Shown here in pieces: positions 1-7,946 of a DNA stretch of 64,000 nt. A model generated the notes under the pieces. The model worked only from the letters and a program-made list of their open reading frames with translations, was not told where the DNA came from and did not search any database. Location: positions 3,312,667 to 3,376,666 of the forward strand of contig NZ_DF967972.1 in assembly GCF_001050235.1 (NCBI RefSeq), given 5' to 3'. The stretch's first letter is position 1. The number at the start of each line of letters is the position of its first letter. The translations under genes were made by a program, and so were the position numbers. The stretch is from Longilinea arvoryzae (GTDB lineage Bacteria > Chloroflexota > Anaerolineae > Anaerolineales > Anaerolineaceae).

Positions 1-371
1 CTGGCGTTTACAGTGGCTTTCATGCTCATCTTATCGAGCAGCTCACCCACTACGGCGCTGGCTGATTTCAAAATTTGAGGGTCGCCCGCCACAGATACTT
101 CGGCTTCTTTGGCCGGTGCGGCGGGTGTGCTAACCGGAACAACGGGAGCTTCGCTGCTTGGGGGTTGGGCAACCGGGTGTGATTCGGTGGATTTGAATTT
201 CAAACGAATCCGGGCCTGCCGGCTGCCAAGGCCAAACAGGCCGCGGCTGCCGGTATCCAGCACTTCCACATCCACCATCTCACGCGAAATGCCCAACTGG
301 TTCAAGCCGCGAGCAACCGCTTCGTCAACGGTCGGTGCAATGATTTCCAGCGTGGTCTTTTCCTGACTCAT
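1..371 (-). CDS. khpB: KhpB/Jag RNA-binding protein, N-terminal part (cut by window edge)
   Basis: This is the N-terminal 123 codons of a Jag/SpoIIIJ-associated (KhpB) protein; the KH and R3H RNA-binding domains would lie beyond the window edge. The start (ATG, complement of 369-371) opens with MSQEKTTLEI and runs into the Jag-N pattern, including GSRGLFGLGSRQARIRL at about residues 41-57. An Ala/Pro-rich linker follows, then the beginning of the next domain (ILKSASAVVGELLDKM). In many bacteria khpB follows yidC, as here, 24 bases downstream of the yidC stop. The family acts with KhpA as an RNA chaperone linked to cell elongation. Identification rests on the N-terminal domain and gene order. 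Confidence 0.85.
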   Translation of the reverse strand, partial: MSQEKTTLEIIAPTVDEAVARGLNQLGISREMVDVEVLDTGSRGLFGLGSRQARIRLKFKSTESHPVAQPPSSEAPVVPVSTPAAPAKEAEVSVAGDPQILKSASAVVGELLDKMSMKATVNA

Positions 372-395
372 ACACAGCCTCGATGATCGTAGAGT

Positions 396-1244
396 CTATT
401 TCTTGCCTTTGGGTTTATTCGTTACCGGTTTCTTGCTCACCGGTTTATAACTTACCATTTTTGGGGGTTCTTCCTTCTTCCCCGGCAGAAGGTTTTTGAT
501 ATTCAGTTGTCCCAACAACGCATACTGGGCAATACCGATCAGGTTCGATACGAGGAAGTAGACCGCCAGGCCGGATGCCAGCGTCAAAGCCATGTATCCC
601 ATCAGGAAAGGCATGTACAGGTTCATCATCCGGGTCATCATGGCAGCCTGGTTGTTGGGATCGCTCGGGTTGGCGGTTTGCGCCGGCGTCATCAACTTGG
701 ACTGCAGGTAGGTGCTTGCGGCAACCACAACCGCCAGGATCGGAATTCCAAAGGGAATGCCGGGAATATTCAAGCGCTCCGGTTGGCCCAATTCCATCCA
801 CAGGAAATGGCTGTTGAGTGGAATCAACGCCGAAACTTTGAGCAGGCTGGGGTAAATATGCCGCGTCAGGTTCATCATTTCGAGCGGGGTCGCAGCCATG
901 GCCTGGATCACAGCCTGGTAGAGGCCAATGATGATCGGGAATTGGATCAGGGTGGGCAAACAGGAGGAAAACGGGTTAATTCCCAATTCCTTCATCAATT
1001 TCTGCTGCTCGACGGCCTGTTTTTCCTTGTCATCCTTGTATTTTGTCATGATCTCGACATAGCGCGGATCCTGCTGCAGGGTCGTCATCGCCTTGCTGCC
1101 CTTGATCTGCCTTGCCATCAAGGGATGGGTGACCAGGCGAATCAGGATGGTAAACAGGATGATCGCAATGCCGAAGTTCCCTACCAGATTATAGATGAAC
1201 AGCAAAGCATTGATGAAAGGGGTGATAATCAGTGCATCCCACAT
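396..1244 (-). CDS. yidC: Membrane protein insertase YidC (short Oxa1 type)
   Basis: YidC/Oxa1/Alb3 insertase, which inserts and folds inner-membrane proteins with or without SecYEG. The 282-residue length fits the short form without the large periplasmic P1 domain. A first hydrophobic segment is followed by the cytoplasmic-loop pattern with IRLVTHPLMARQIKGSKAM, then MKELGINPFSSCLPTLIQFPIIIGLYQA and further membrane segments. The C-terminus is strongly basic (KKPVTNKPKGKK), as in Oxa1 proteins that contact ribosomes. The start is preceded by GGTAGGAAATT. The gene lies between a PQQ-propeller lipoprotein (10-base gap) and khpB, inside the rpmH operon. Confidence 0.95.
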   Translation of the reverse strand: MWDALIITPFINALLFIYNLVGNFGIAIILFTILIRLVTHPLMARQIKGSKAMTTLQQDPRYVEIMTKYKDDKEKQAVEQQKLMKELGINPFSSCLPTLIQFPIIIGLYQAVIQAMAATPLEMMNLTRHIYPSLLKVSALIPLNSHFLWMELGQPERLNIPGIPFGIPILAVVVAASTYLQSKLMTPAQTANPSDPNNQAAMMTRMMNLYMPFLMGYMALTLASGLAVYFLVSNLIGIAQYALLGQLNIKNLLPGKKEEPPKMVSYKPVSKKPVTNKPKGKK

Positions 1245-1254
1245 AATTTCCTAC

Positions 1255-2313
1255 CTATTCCTGGGGTGGATACGACCATTTTTGGTTGCCGTTCAGGTCA
1301 AAAGCAACCAGGGTGACCTTGCCTTTGGTCACGCCCACCAACATCGTATCACCGGCCAGAACAACGCCGGAATAAAGTTTACCTTCGACGGTTCGAGTCC
1401 ATTGTTGGACGCCGTTGAAATCAACTGAAATAATATTGCCCGTTTCGGATGAAAACACGAGGCTGGTGTCCAACAGTGCCGGTGTTCCAACCAGGACATC
1501 ATTCTCCAACGTCTGCTTCCATTTCTGCGTCCCGGTCGCAACGTCCACCGCGTACACATTCCCCTTGACATCCCCCAGATAGATCAGACCCTCACGAAGG
1601 ATAGGCGTCATCCAGACCGCGTTATCGGTCTTAAAACGCCAGAGGATTTCACCCGTTTCGGAATTGAGCGCAACCAATTCATTGGCAATGGTCGCCTGAT
1701 AAAGCACGCCATCCCCAACGGCTGCCGGATAAACCATCGCGCCATTCAGATCGGTCTTCCATTGCAGACTTCCATCCGCCGGATCGATCGCATAGAGCCA
1801 GTGATCCATGCCGGCGACGAATGCGAGCTTTCCATCGCTGGCCGGCTGCGCCCAAAATGCATCCGTGGAACCAAATTTCCAGAGCTGTTTACCGGTCAGG
1901 TCGAAGCCGTAGACGGTCTTATTGGCATTCGGAGCAATGATGACATCCCCAACGACCAACGGACTGGCCACCCAACGCCCGGCCTGATCGAAAGACCATT
2001 GCTGTATCCCGAGTTTTGGATCCAGGCCGTGCAGCGTCGTCGAGTAGTCTCCGGCCAGCAAACGATCGCCAGCGATTACCGGTGCGGCGAAATAATACCG
2101 GCCAGCTTCGGCTTTTTCAGCAGGATATTTCCAATCCAGGACGCCATCAGCCAGGCGAATGGCGAAAACCTGGCCTGAATTGGCCAGATAAGCTACATCA
2201 CCGCTGGTAGAAACGCCGGGAAAAGAATTAGCAGGGATTGCGCCCCCGCATGCGGTGAGCAGCATGGCTGCGATCACCAGCACAAATAGCAATGAAGTGT
2301 ACTTAGCTTTCAT
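1255..2313 (-). CDS. PQQ-like beta-propeller lipoprotein inside the rpmH-yidC operon
   Basis: A 352-residue predicted lipoprotein: hydrophobic signal with lipobox LTACGG at residues 20-25, then repeated PQQ/quinoprotein-type blades. Blade cores include GVLDWKYP, LGIQQWSFD, GKQLWKFGS, GSLQWKTDL, GEILWRFKT, GTQKWKQTL and NGNQKWSYP, so about seven blades. The fold resembles BamB, a scaffold of the outer-membrane beta-barrel machine, but no enzyme residues can be assigned. It sits between yidD (44 bases upstream) and yidC (10 bases downstream), the place where membrane-insertion factors cluster, so an envelope-assembly role is a reasonable inference. Alternatives are a simple extracytoplasmic binding protein or a BamB homologue. 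Confidence 0.85.
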   Translation of the reverse strand: MKAKYTSLLFVLVIAAMLLTACGGAIPANSFPGVSTSGDVAYLANSGQVFAIRLADGVLDWKYPAEKAEAGRYYFAAPVIAGDRLLAGDYSTTLHGLDPKLGIQQWSFDQAGRWVASPLVVGDVIIAPNANKTVYGFDLTGKQLWKFGSTDAFWAQPASDGKLAFVAGMDHWLYAIDPADGSLQWKTDLNGAMVYPAAVGDGVLYQATIANELVALNSETGEILWRFKTDNAVWMTPILREGLIYLGDVKGNVYAVDVATGTQKWKQTLENDVLVGTPALLDTSLVFSSETGNIISVDFNGVQQWTRTVEGKLYSGVVLAGDTMLVGVTKGKVTLVAFDLNGNQKWSYPPQE

Positions 2314-2357
2314 GGATTCTCATTGGGGAAAAAATCCCGTCGGGAACCGGGGCCCGA

Positions 2358-2636
2358 TTATGGCACAGGGTCATAACCACCGGCGTTAAACGGGTTGCAC
2401 CGTACCAACCGGCTGATTGCCAACCACGTTCCCCGGATGGCGCCGTGTTTGTAAATCGCCTGGTAGCCATAATGGGAACAGGTGGGATAGAACCGGCAGG
2501 TGTCCGGTGGAAGCGTTCGTGCAATGGTCAACTGATACAACCGGATCAAGAGCAGTAGAATCCAGCGCGGGAAATTTCGAAGTGTGAAGGGTAAATCGCG
2601 CAACCGCGGCTCATTGGGATGTTCACGGACGATCAT
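2358..2636 (-). CDS. yidD: YidD membrane protein insertion efficiency factor
   Basis: YidD family protein, 92 residues, thought to help YidC insert membrane proteins from the inner face of the membrane. It shows the family signature: a hydrophobic amphipathic N-terminal segment ([15 protein letters not shown]), then [15 protein letters not shown] with two conserved cysteines, and the closing [17 protein letters not shown]. The start overlaps the end of rnpA by 14 bases, typical of translational coupling at this locus. The first 20 residues before FPRW are longer than in many homologues, so an internal start cannot be excluded. Confidence 0.93.
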   Translation of the reverse strand: MIVREHPNEPRLRDLPFTLRNFPRWILLLLIRLYQLTIARTLPPDTCRFYPTCSHYGYQAIYKHGAIRGTWLAISRLVRCNPFNAGGYDPVP

Positions 2637-2985
2637 CTGAGCCCTTGCCTTGCTGCAATAAACCAGCGCGTTCCAGCAACTTTTTCGAGGCCGCCTGAAT
2701 TTCGATATAACTGGCGGTTGAGATGGCTGACCGCGCCAAGAAGATCAGGTCTTTTCCAGGTTTCAGAGTTGGGAGCAGACCATCGATCGCTGCTCGTAAG
2801 CGTCGTTTTGCCCGATTCCGCAAGACAGCATTGCCAACGGTCCGGCCTGCAGATACGCCGATGCGCAGTCCGCCCTCCGGATTCGGGTCGACTACCAACA
2901 CAACAAGCGGGTGCGCATAAGACTTGCCTATACGCCGCACCCGCTTGAAATCGGTTGACCGGGATAATCGAAACCTTCTTCTCAC
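2623..2985 (-). CDS. rnpA: Ribonuclease P protein component
   Basis: Protein subunit of RNase P, which binds the catalytic RNA and helps it cut 5' leaders from pre-tRNAs. The family motif [17 protein letters not shown] (the RNR motif that contacts RNA) is at residues 48-64, and the N-terminus [17 protein letters not shown] is typical. The start is GTG, placed directly after an in-frame TGA, so no longer start exists in this frame. No strong ribosome-binding site is visible, which fits coupling to rpmH 89 bases upstream. The C-terminus overlaps yidD by 14 bases. Confidence 0.95.
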   Translation of the reverse strand: MRRRFRLSRSTDFKRVRRIGKSYAHPLVVLVVDPNPEGGLRIGVSAGRTVGNAVLRNRAKRRLRAAIDGLLPTLKPGKDLIFLARSAISTASYIEIQAASKKLLERAGLLQQGKGSDDRP

Positions 2986-3074
2986 TCATTTACCAGCCCA
3001 CGTTTGTAAATCGCGGCCGATCCTTCGTCCCTGGCCCAACCAGTGTTGTTCTCCTGGTAAGACCAGGCGTTTCC

Positions 3075-3248
3075 CTACCACTGAATCCGTTTGACGTGAT
3101 TGTTCATGCTGACGGTCAATTTGTGACGACCTTTGGCGCGGCGGCGCTTCAGGACTTCGCGGCCATCGGCCGTAGCCATGCGAGAACGAAAGCCGTGCAC
3201 GCGCAGGCGGCGATGGATCTTCGGTTGATATGTCCGCTTGGTAGACAT
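3075..3248 (-). CDS. rpmH: 50S ribosomal protein L34
   Basis: A 57-residue, very basic protein with the L34 hallmark [20 protein letters not shown], the [21 protein letters not shown] core, and the basic tail ending in KRIQW. The C-terminal extension of about a dozen residues beyond the core KGR is longer than in Escherichia coli. The stop is TAG. It is the first gene of the rpmH-rnpA-yidD-propeller-yidC-khpB operon and is served by a strong promoter at 3300-3328. In many genomes dnaA lies divergently upstream of rpmH; here potassium-transport genes lie there instead. Confidence 0.95.
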   Translation of the reverse strand: MSTKRTYQPKIHRRLRVHGFRSRMATADGREVLKRRRAKGRHKLTVSMNNHVKRIQW

Positions 3249-3299
3249 TACGCTTTCCTTTCAACATCCATTAGAGTTCGGGCAAAATGCCGAATTGGA

Positions 3300-3328
3300 A
3301 TTATACCGTATTCATGGCAAAGGGTCAA
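3300..3328 (-). promoter_or_regulatory. Sigma-70 type promoter of the rpmH operon
   Basis: On the minus strand TTGACC (complement of 3323-3328) and TATAAT (complement of 3300-3305) are separated by 17 bases. The predicted transcript starts near 3293, about 45 bases before rpmH. This is close to consensus, as expected for a ribosomal-protein operon. Confidence 0.85.
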
Positions 3329-3370
3329 ACAACTGAGCCACAAATTCATCCGGGAAAAAAGATTCCCGGG

Positions 3371-4042
3371 TTAAATTTTATCAGGGGTGAATAATTCAGC
3401 CAACTCGGCCGCCCCTTCGGGGTCGGTAATGGCCAAAATTTCGTCTCCCGCTTCAATCACCGTAATACCCCTTGGAACGATCACCTCGCCTTTTCGAATA
3501 ATGGTGGCGATCACACACCGTTCCGGCAGGCTTAGGTCTTTGATCATTTTGCCGATTGCGCGAGCCTGATCCGGGATCTTCTCTTCCACCAGAGAATAAT
3601 TACCACGGCGCAGCTTTAACAGGGTCATCATGTCGCCCATCGACATCTCTTCCTGAATCAGGTTGGAAAGGATATCCGCCTGATTGACAGCCACGTCCAC
3701 ATCGAACTTCTGATCGAAAAGCCACGCATCGCGTGGATTATTCACCCGGGCGATCGTCCGTTTGGTATGATAGCGATTGCGCGCCAGATAACACAATACC
3801 AGGTTGATCTCATCGCTGGTCGTGCAGGCTGCCAGTACATTGGCATGTTCGATTCCGGCCTGTTCGAGCACGAGCGGATCCACCGGATTGCCTTCGAAGA
3901 TGATCTCCGTCGGCAATTCGCGGTGCAGCCGGCCGAGGACATCTTTGCGACTCTCGATGATATGGACTTCGTGTTCCTGCTTGATCAACAGGCGCGCCAG
4001 TTGTGTTCCAGTTCGGCCGCCACCCGCAATTAAAACATACAT
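3371..4042 (-). CDS. trkA: TrkA/KtrA-type potassium channel regulatory subunit (RCK protein 1)
   Basis: Cytoplasmic RCK protein that gates K+ uptake systems by binding NAD(H) or ATP. The N-terminal Rossmann domain begins MYVLIAGGGRTGTQLARLL (dinucleotide loop GGGRTG) with an acidic residue closing strand 2 (HIIES). The C-terminal TrkA_C-like domain starts near residue 140 (LVEEKIPDQARAIGKMIKDL) and ends with GDEILAITDPEG. At 223 residues it is a single RCK unit, not the double unit of E. coli TrkA. A GAGGGAG ribosome-binding site precedes the start. It follows a second RCK gene with a 14-base gap, so the two probably form a hetero-ring or serve the adjacent permease. Confidence 0.9.
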   Translation of the reverse strand: MYVLIAGGGRTGTQLARLLIKQEHEVHIIESRKDVLGRLHRELPTEIIFEGNPVDPLVLEQAGIEHANVLAACTTSDEINLVLCYLARNRYHTKRTIARVNNPRDAWLFDQKFDVDVAVNQADILSNLIQEEMSMGDMMTLLKLRRGNYSLVEEKIPDQARAIGKMIKDLSLPERCVIATIIRKGEVIVPRGITVIEAGDEILAITDPEGAAELAELFTPDKI

Positions 4043-4056
4043 GGTTTACTCCCTCT

Positions 4057-4719
4057 CTACTCTTCGGCGCGCGATTTGCGAACCTTCTGGCGCAGCGCGG
4101 TAATCCCATCCAGAGTTGCGCTGATATGAACGATGTCATTTTCCTGTAAAACCATATCCGATGTTGCCAGCACAGATGCACCGGCCCGGGTGAGCGATAC
4201 AGGTACGGTCTCAGTGCCCTCCAGCAGGCTTTGCAGTGTCGTTCCTTGCAAATCAGCCGGTACTTTCAACTCGTAAATTTCAACTTCGCCATTGCCTGCT
4301 GAAAATACGGTCCGAATTTCGGAGTGGTAAATCATCTCTTCCAAACGTTGGGCTGCCCAACCGGTCGCGCTGATGACTTGAATATTGAAAGCCTCATACA
4401 GCTCCCGACAATTCGGGTCATAATTGCGCGCCACCACGTTTTTCACATTAAAGGCTGTCTTGGCGGTGTTCGCAATCACCAGGTTAAGCGCATCCGAATT
4501 GGTCACGGCTGCCAGCGCGTCGCAATGCTCGATGCCGGCCCGATGCAGCACATCGTAACTGAGCGTATCGCCCTCATAAAAACGGCCCTGGAAATCGGCG
4601 GGCAGATGATTGAACGCGGTCGTGCTGGCATCGATAACCGCAACGTCGTGTCCGCGCTGGTAGAGTCGGTAAGCCAGTTCAGCTCCCAATCTTCCGCATC
4701 CAACGACAATGATCTTCAT
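4057..4719 (-). CDS. TrkA/KtrA-type potassium channel regulatory subunit (RCK protein 2)
   Basis: Second single-unit RCK protein, 220 residues. The Rossmann start MKIIVVGCGRLGAELAYRL has the GCGRLG dinucleotide loop and VIDAS closing strand 2. The TrkA_C domain begins near residue 140 (VEIYELKVPADLQGTTLQSL) and ends with ENDIVHISATLDG. The start has GAGGTAATCA upstream. It lies between the KimA-like permease (21 bases upstream) and RCK protein 1 (14 bases downstream). In Actinobacteria and Chloroflexota paired RCK genes often accompany this permease, so regulation of K+ uptake by the pair is inferred. Confidence 0.9.
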   Translation of the reverse strand: MKIIVVGCGRLGAELAYRLYQRGHDVAVIDASTTAFNHLPADFQGRFYEGDTLSYDVLHRAGIEHCDALAAVTNSDALNLVIANTAKTAFNVKNVVARNYDPNCRELYEAFNIQVISATGWAAQRLEEMIYHSEIRTVFSAGNGEVEIYELKVPADLQGTTLQSLLEGTETVPVSLTRAGASVLATSDMVLQENDIVHISATLDGITALRQKVRKSRAEE

Positions 4720-4740
4720 TGATTACCTCGTTTACAAAAA

Positions 4741-6684
4741 TCAATCCAGATGATAGGGAATTTCGTTGATCACAATTCCCTTTCGATTTAACAGGACATT
4801 TCGTAACGTATCCGCCGTTCGCATGTGCAATACGTTGGTCACCAGGTTGGGGGTGACGAACTGGGGCACCACCACCGTAATAATATCATTCATCTGGCGC
4901 TGCGAATCGATATCATCGATATATTCCAGCAAAGGCTCCAGGAACAACCGGTAAGGCGAATCCAGAATCACCAGACGAATGCCGTCCCCCCAGGTTTCCC
5001 ATTTTTGTTTGATCTTTTCAGCTTCCACGGGATCGATGGAAACGTGGACGGCGGTAATATCGTTCGACAGCGTGCGCGCGTAGCGCAGCGCCGCCAGGGT
5101 GCCGCGATGAACGCCGGCGACGGTTAGAATGACGCGATTACGCGAGATTTGAGGAGGCGCGCCATAATGATCCAACGAGAGGACCTTCGCCACCGATCGG
5201 TAATGGCGGTGGATGGCCAGGAAGATCAACACCAACACCGGAATCAGGCTAATCACGATATACGCGCCGCTGACGAATTTGGTGATGGCGAATACCAGCG
5301 TTACCACCAGCGTAACCGATGCGCCCAGGCCGTTGATGACCATTTTGACCCACCAATGCGGGTCGTGGTGCAGTTTGGAGCCGCGCTCGGCAACTTCCTC
5401 GCCGGGCTTCAACCTTCCGGATTTGTACCAGCGGTACGCCATACCGGATTGGGATAACGTGAACGAGAGGAACACACCAATCGCATACAGCGGGATCAGG
5501 CGGGTGACATTGGCCTGGAAGATGATGATCAACAACACCGCGACCCCGGCCAGCATGGCGATGCCGCGTGAATAAACCAGGCGGCTGCCGCGGTAGGTAA
5601 GCTGTCGCGGCAAATAGCCATCCGCCGCGGTCAGGGCGGCCAACCAGGGGAAACCGGCGAAAGCCGTGTTGGCGGCCATCATCAAAATGACCGTTGTCGA
5701 AGTAATTGCCGCCAGATAGAAAACTCCGCGGCTATCGAAAACCGTCCGCGCCAACTGCGAGATGACCGTCTCCTCTTCGGAAGGCATCACGCCCACCTGA
5801 TGGGAGAGGAATGTGATCCCCAACATCAAGGAGCCGAGGATGCAGGCCATCATGATTAAAGTGGCGCCGGCATTCTTGGCGCGCGGCTCCTTGAAGGCTG
5901 TGATACCGTTGGAAATGGCTTCCACCCCGGTCAGGGCTGTCGTGCCGCTTGAAAAAGCTCTGAGAATCAAGAAAATGGTGACCGGTTGAACAATATCGAA
6001 CGCCAGATCCTGAGGCGGATCGATCACATGACCCAGCGATCCCAGCGCCAAATACCGGACCAGGCCTACGCCGACCGTCAAAACCATCATGATAATGAAG
6101 AAATAGGAAGGGATGGCGAACGCGCTGCCCGATTCCTTTATGCCGCGCAAATTGACAACCATGATAAAGATCACCATTGCCACTGCCAGCAGCACCCGAT
6201 AAGGAACCAGGACGGGCGCAGCGGAAACCAGTTGGGCCACACCGGACGAAATCGATACGGCCACGGTCAGTGCGTAATCGGTTAACAGGGCTGCTGCGGC
6301 AACCAGCGCAGGAATCTCTCCCAAATTATCGCGGGATACGATATACGCGCCGCCCCCATTTTGGTAGGTGTGGATGGTTTGTTCGTAAGATAACGTGAGA
6401 ATGGCCAGCAGGATCACGATGGCGATGGCCAGCGGAATGGAGATGCCATAACCGGCCACGCCGGCTGCCGCCAGAACGATCAGCATTTCCTGCGGCGCAT
6501 AGGCAACCGACGACATCGCATCCGAAGAAAAGACAGCCAGACCGATGAACTTTCCAATCGTTTGCTGAGCTGAATCCGCCGTTTGCAGGGGTCTGCCGAC
6601 AAGCCAGGTGCTGAAGGACGGTTTAGGTTTATAGTCCCCCACCCTGCGTACGACGGTCGTCCCATTGTGATCTTCAATATTCAT
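4741..6684 (-). CDS. APC-family permease, KimA-like potassium importer
   Basis: A 647-residue amino acid-polyamine-organocation (APC) superfamily transporter with about 12 membrane helices and a soluble C-terminal domain of about 170 residues. Features shared with KimA (Bacillus YdaO) include SSDAMSSVAYAPQEMLIVL near residue 54, the segment YQNGGGAYIVSRDNLG and the GVEAISNGITAFKEP motif. KimA is a high-affinity K+/H+ symporter controlled by c-di-AMP. Here two RCK proteins follow directly in the same operon, which supports K+ as substrate; an amino-acid substrate remains possible. No c-di-AMP riboswitch was recognised in the leader of about 55 bases. Confidence 0.85.
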   Translation of the reverse strand: MNIEDHNGTTVVRRVGDYKPKPSFSTWLVGRPLQTADSAQQTIGKFIGLAVFSSDAMSSVAYAPQEMLIVLAAAGVAGYGISIPLAIAIVILLAILTLSYEQTIHTYQNGGGAYIVSRDNLGEIPALVAAAALLTDYALTVAVSISSGVAQLVSAAPVLVPYRVLLAVAMVIFIMVVNLRGIKESGSAFAIPSYFFIIMMVLTVGVGLVRYLALGSLGHVIDPPQDLAFDIVQPVTIFLILRAFSSGTTALTGVEAISNGITAFKEPRAKNAGATLIMMACILGSLMLGITFLSHQVGVMPSEEETVISQLARTVFDSRGVFYLAAITSTTVILMMAANTAFAGFPWLAALTAADGYLPRQLTYRGSRLVYSRGIAMLAGVAVLLIIIFQANVTRLIPLYAIGVFLSFTLSQSGMAYRWYKSGRLKPGEEVAERGSKLHHDPHWWVKMVINGLGASVTLVVTLVFAITKFVSGAYIVISLIPVLVLIFLAIHRHYRSVAKVLSLDHYGAPPQISRNRVILTVAGVHRGTLAALRYARTLSNDITAVHVSIDPVEAEKIKQKWETWGDGIRLVILDSPYRLFLEPLLEYIDDIDSQRQMNDIITVVVPQFVTPNLVTNVLHMRTADTLRNVLLNRKGIVINEIPYHLD

Positions 6685-6744
6685 GCATTCTCACATCAAT
6701 ACGGTGATGCTGCCATCCAAGAAAATATTGAGACAAGGCGATGG

Positions 6745-6773
6745 ATTATACTGATGATCCATCCCAGGGTCAA
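6745..6773 (-). promoter_or_regulatory. Sigma-70 type promoter of the kimA-like/RCK operon
   Basis: On the minus strand TTGACC (complement of 6768-6773) and TATAAT (complement of 6745-6750) have a 17-base spacer. Transcription would start near 6738, leaving a leader of about 55 bases. A second TATAAT lies upstream at 6853-6858 with no good -35 element. Confidence 0.8.
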
Positions 6774-6790
6774 GGATTATCCATTGACCC
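6767..6790. promoter_or_regulatory. Inverted repeat over the -35 box: candidate operator
   Basis: Arms GGGTCAA (6767-6773) and TTGACCC (6784-6790) are perfect complements separated by 10 bases. The first arm coincides with the -35 element of the K+ transport operon promoter, so a dimeric repressor bound here would block RNA polymerase. The palindrome partly follows from the TTGACC box itself, so chance duplication is possible. Confidence 0.45.
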
Positions 6791-6901
6791 TTTCCTTTGA
6801 ATGAAAGATGCGTGGATAACAAAACCGGGGAACGACCGATCCGGTACCCTCCATTATAGTCAAAAATAATCCAGCAAATATGGATATCGTGCCGGATCGC
6901 G

Positions 6902-6907
6902 TATAAT
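6902..6907 (+). promoter_or_regulatory. -10 element of the ldh promoter
   Basis: A perfect TATAAT lies 31 bases before the chosen ldh start. No convincing -35 box is seen 15-19 bases upstream, so it may depend on an activator or on the -10 alone. Confidence 0.5.
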
Positions 6908-6938
6908 GAAAATCAGTATTTCTATAAAGGAGGATTTC

Positions 6939-7898
6939 ATGACTCACATACACGGTCACCCTACCCGTGTGGCCATCATTGGCGCTGGAAATGTTGGCGC
7001 CACATTTGCTTATGCTTTATTGCTGAGCGGCCTCTCCAGCGAAATCGTCCTGATCGATGCCAATCAGGCCAAAGCGGAAGGCGAGGCCATGGATCTGATG
7101 CATGCCGTACCGCTCGGACCTCCTACTCGAGTTTTGGCGGGCGGTTATGAAGATTGCGCCGGGGCGGCGGTAACGGTGGTGACTGCCGGCAGCGCGCAGC
7201 GCCCGGGAGAAACGCGCCTGGATCTGGCGGCGCGAAATACGGAAATTTTCCGACAGATCATACCCAATATCGTTCGGAATAACCCGGACGGGATTCTGGT
7301 GATTGCCACCAACCCGGTGGATGTATTAACTTTCGCTTCACAGAAATTCTCAGGTCTGCCCTTCGAGCGGGTGATTGGTTCGGGGACCATTTTGGATACG
7401 GCACGCTTCAGATACCTGCTCAGTCAGCATTTCGGGGTCGATCCACGCTCGGTGCACGCCTTTATCATCGGTGAGCACGGCGACAGCGAAGTGCCGGTCT
7501 GGTCGCTGGCCAACCTGGCCGGAATGCGCCTGCCGGTATATTGCGCCGCAAACGGCATGCACTGCACCCCGGAAACGCTGACCGACATCTTCCAACAGAC
7601 CCGGGACGCCGCCTATCACATCATCGAACGCAAGGGCGCCACTTTCTATGCCATTGCCAGCGGGTTGACGCGCCTGGTCGAAGCCATCGTCCGCGACCAG
7701 AGCACAGTGATGTCCGTGTCAAGCCGTATTCAGAATTATTACGGCATCAGCGACGTCTGTTTCAGCCTGCCCACCGTGATCGACGGCGGCGGCGTGGAAC
7801 GCGTCATTCAATTGGAACTGGATACCGAGGAATTGGACGGCTTGAAGAAATCAGCCGAAGTATTGAAAAACACCATCCATCATTTGAAACTGGATTAG
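6939..7898 (+). CDS. ldh: L-lactate dehydrogenase
   Basis: NAD-dependent L-lactate dehydrogenase, 319 residues, interconverting pyruvate and L-lactate. The start at 6939 is chosen because AAAGGAGGA lies 5-12 bases upstream; longer in-frame starts lie upstream of this site. The Rossmann motif is VAIIGAGNVGATFAYAL. The specificity loop AQRPGETR carries Gln at the LDH/MDH-discriminating position, where malate dehydrogenases have Arg, so lactate is preferred. LDTARFR supplies the Asp and Arg of the active site, and GEHGDSEVPVWS the catalytic His. It is a single-gene unit closed by a terminator at 7918-7944. Confidence 0.93.
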   Translation: MTHIHGHPTRVAIIGAGNVGATFAYALLLSGLSSEIVLIDANQAKAEGEAMDLMHAVPLGPPTRVLAGGYEDCAGAAVTVVTAGSAQRPGETRLDLAARNTEIFRQIIPNIVRNNPDGILVIATNPVDVLTFASQKFSGLPFERVIGSGTILDTARFRYLLSQHFGVDPRSVHAFIIGEHGDSEVPVWSLANLAGMRLPVYCAANGMHCTPETLTDIFQQTRDAAYHIIERKGATFYAIASGLTRLVEAIVRDQSTVMSVSSRIQNYYGISDVCFSLPTVIDGGGVERVIQLELDTEELDGLKKSAEVLKNTIHHLKLD

Positions 7899-7917
7899 GG
7901 TAGCCGTCTTGAACACC

Positions 7918-7944
7918 AAGCAGAGCTTTGGCTCTGCTTTTCTT
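7918..7944 (+). terminator. Rho-independent terminator of ldh
   Basis: Stem AGCAGAGC/GCTCTGCT with a four-base loop, followed by TTTTCTT. It works only in the plus direction and lies just past the end of the broken alcohol dehydrogenase gene, which runs the other way. Confidence 0.85.
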
Positions 7945-7946
7945 AT

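Noticed and set aside
6811..6819. A DnaA-box-like TTATCCACG (minus strand) near the rpmH region, suggesting oriC.
   Set aside because: Only one box with one mismatch is seen, there is no cluster or AT-rich unwinding region, and dnaA is not in the window.
6685..6900. A c-di-AMP (ydaO) riboswitch upstream of the KimA-like gene.
   Set aside because: The best promoter lies too close to the gene, leaving about 55 bases, and none of the conserved riboswitch segments was recognised.
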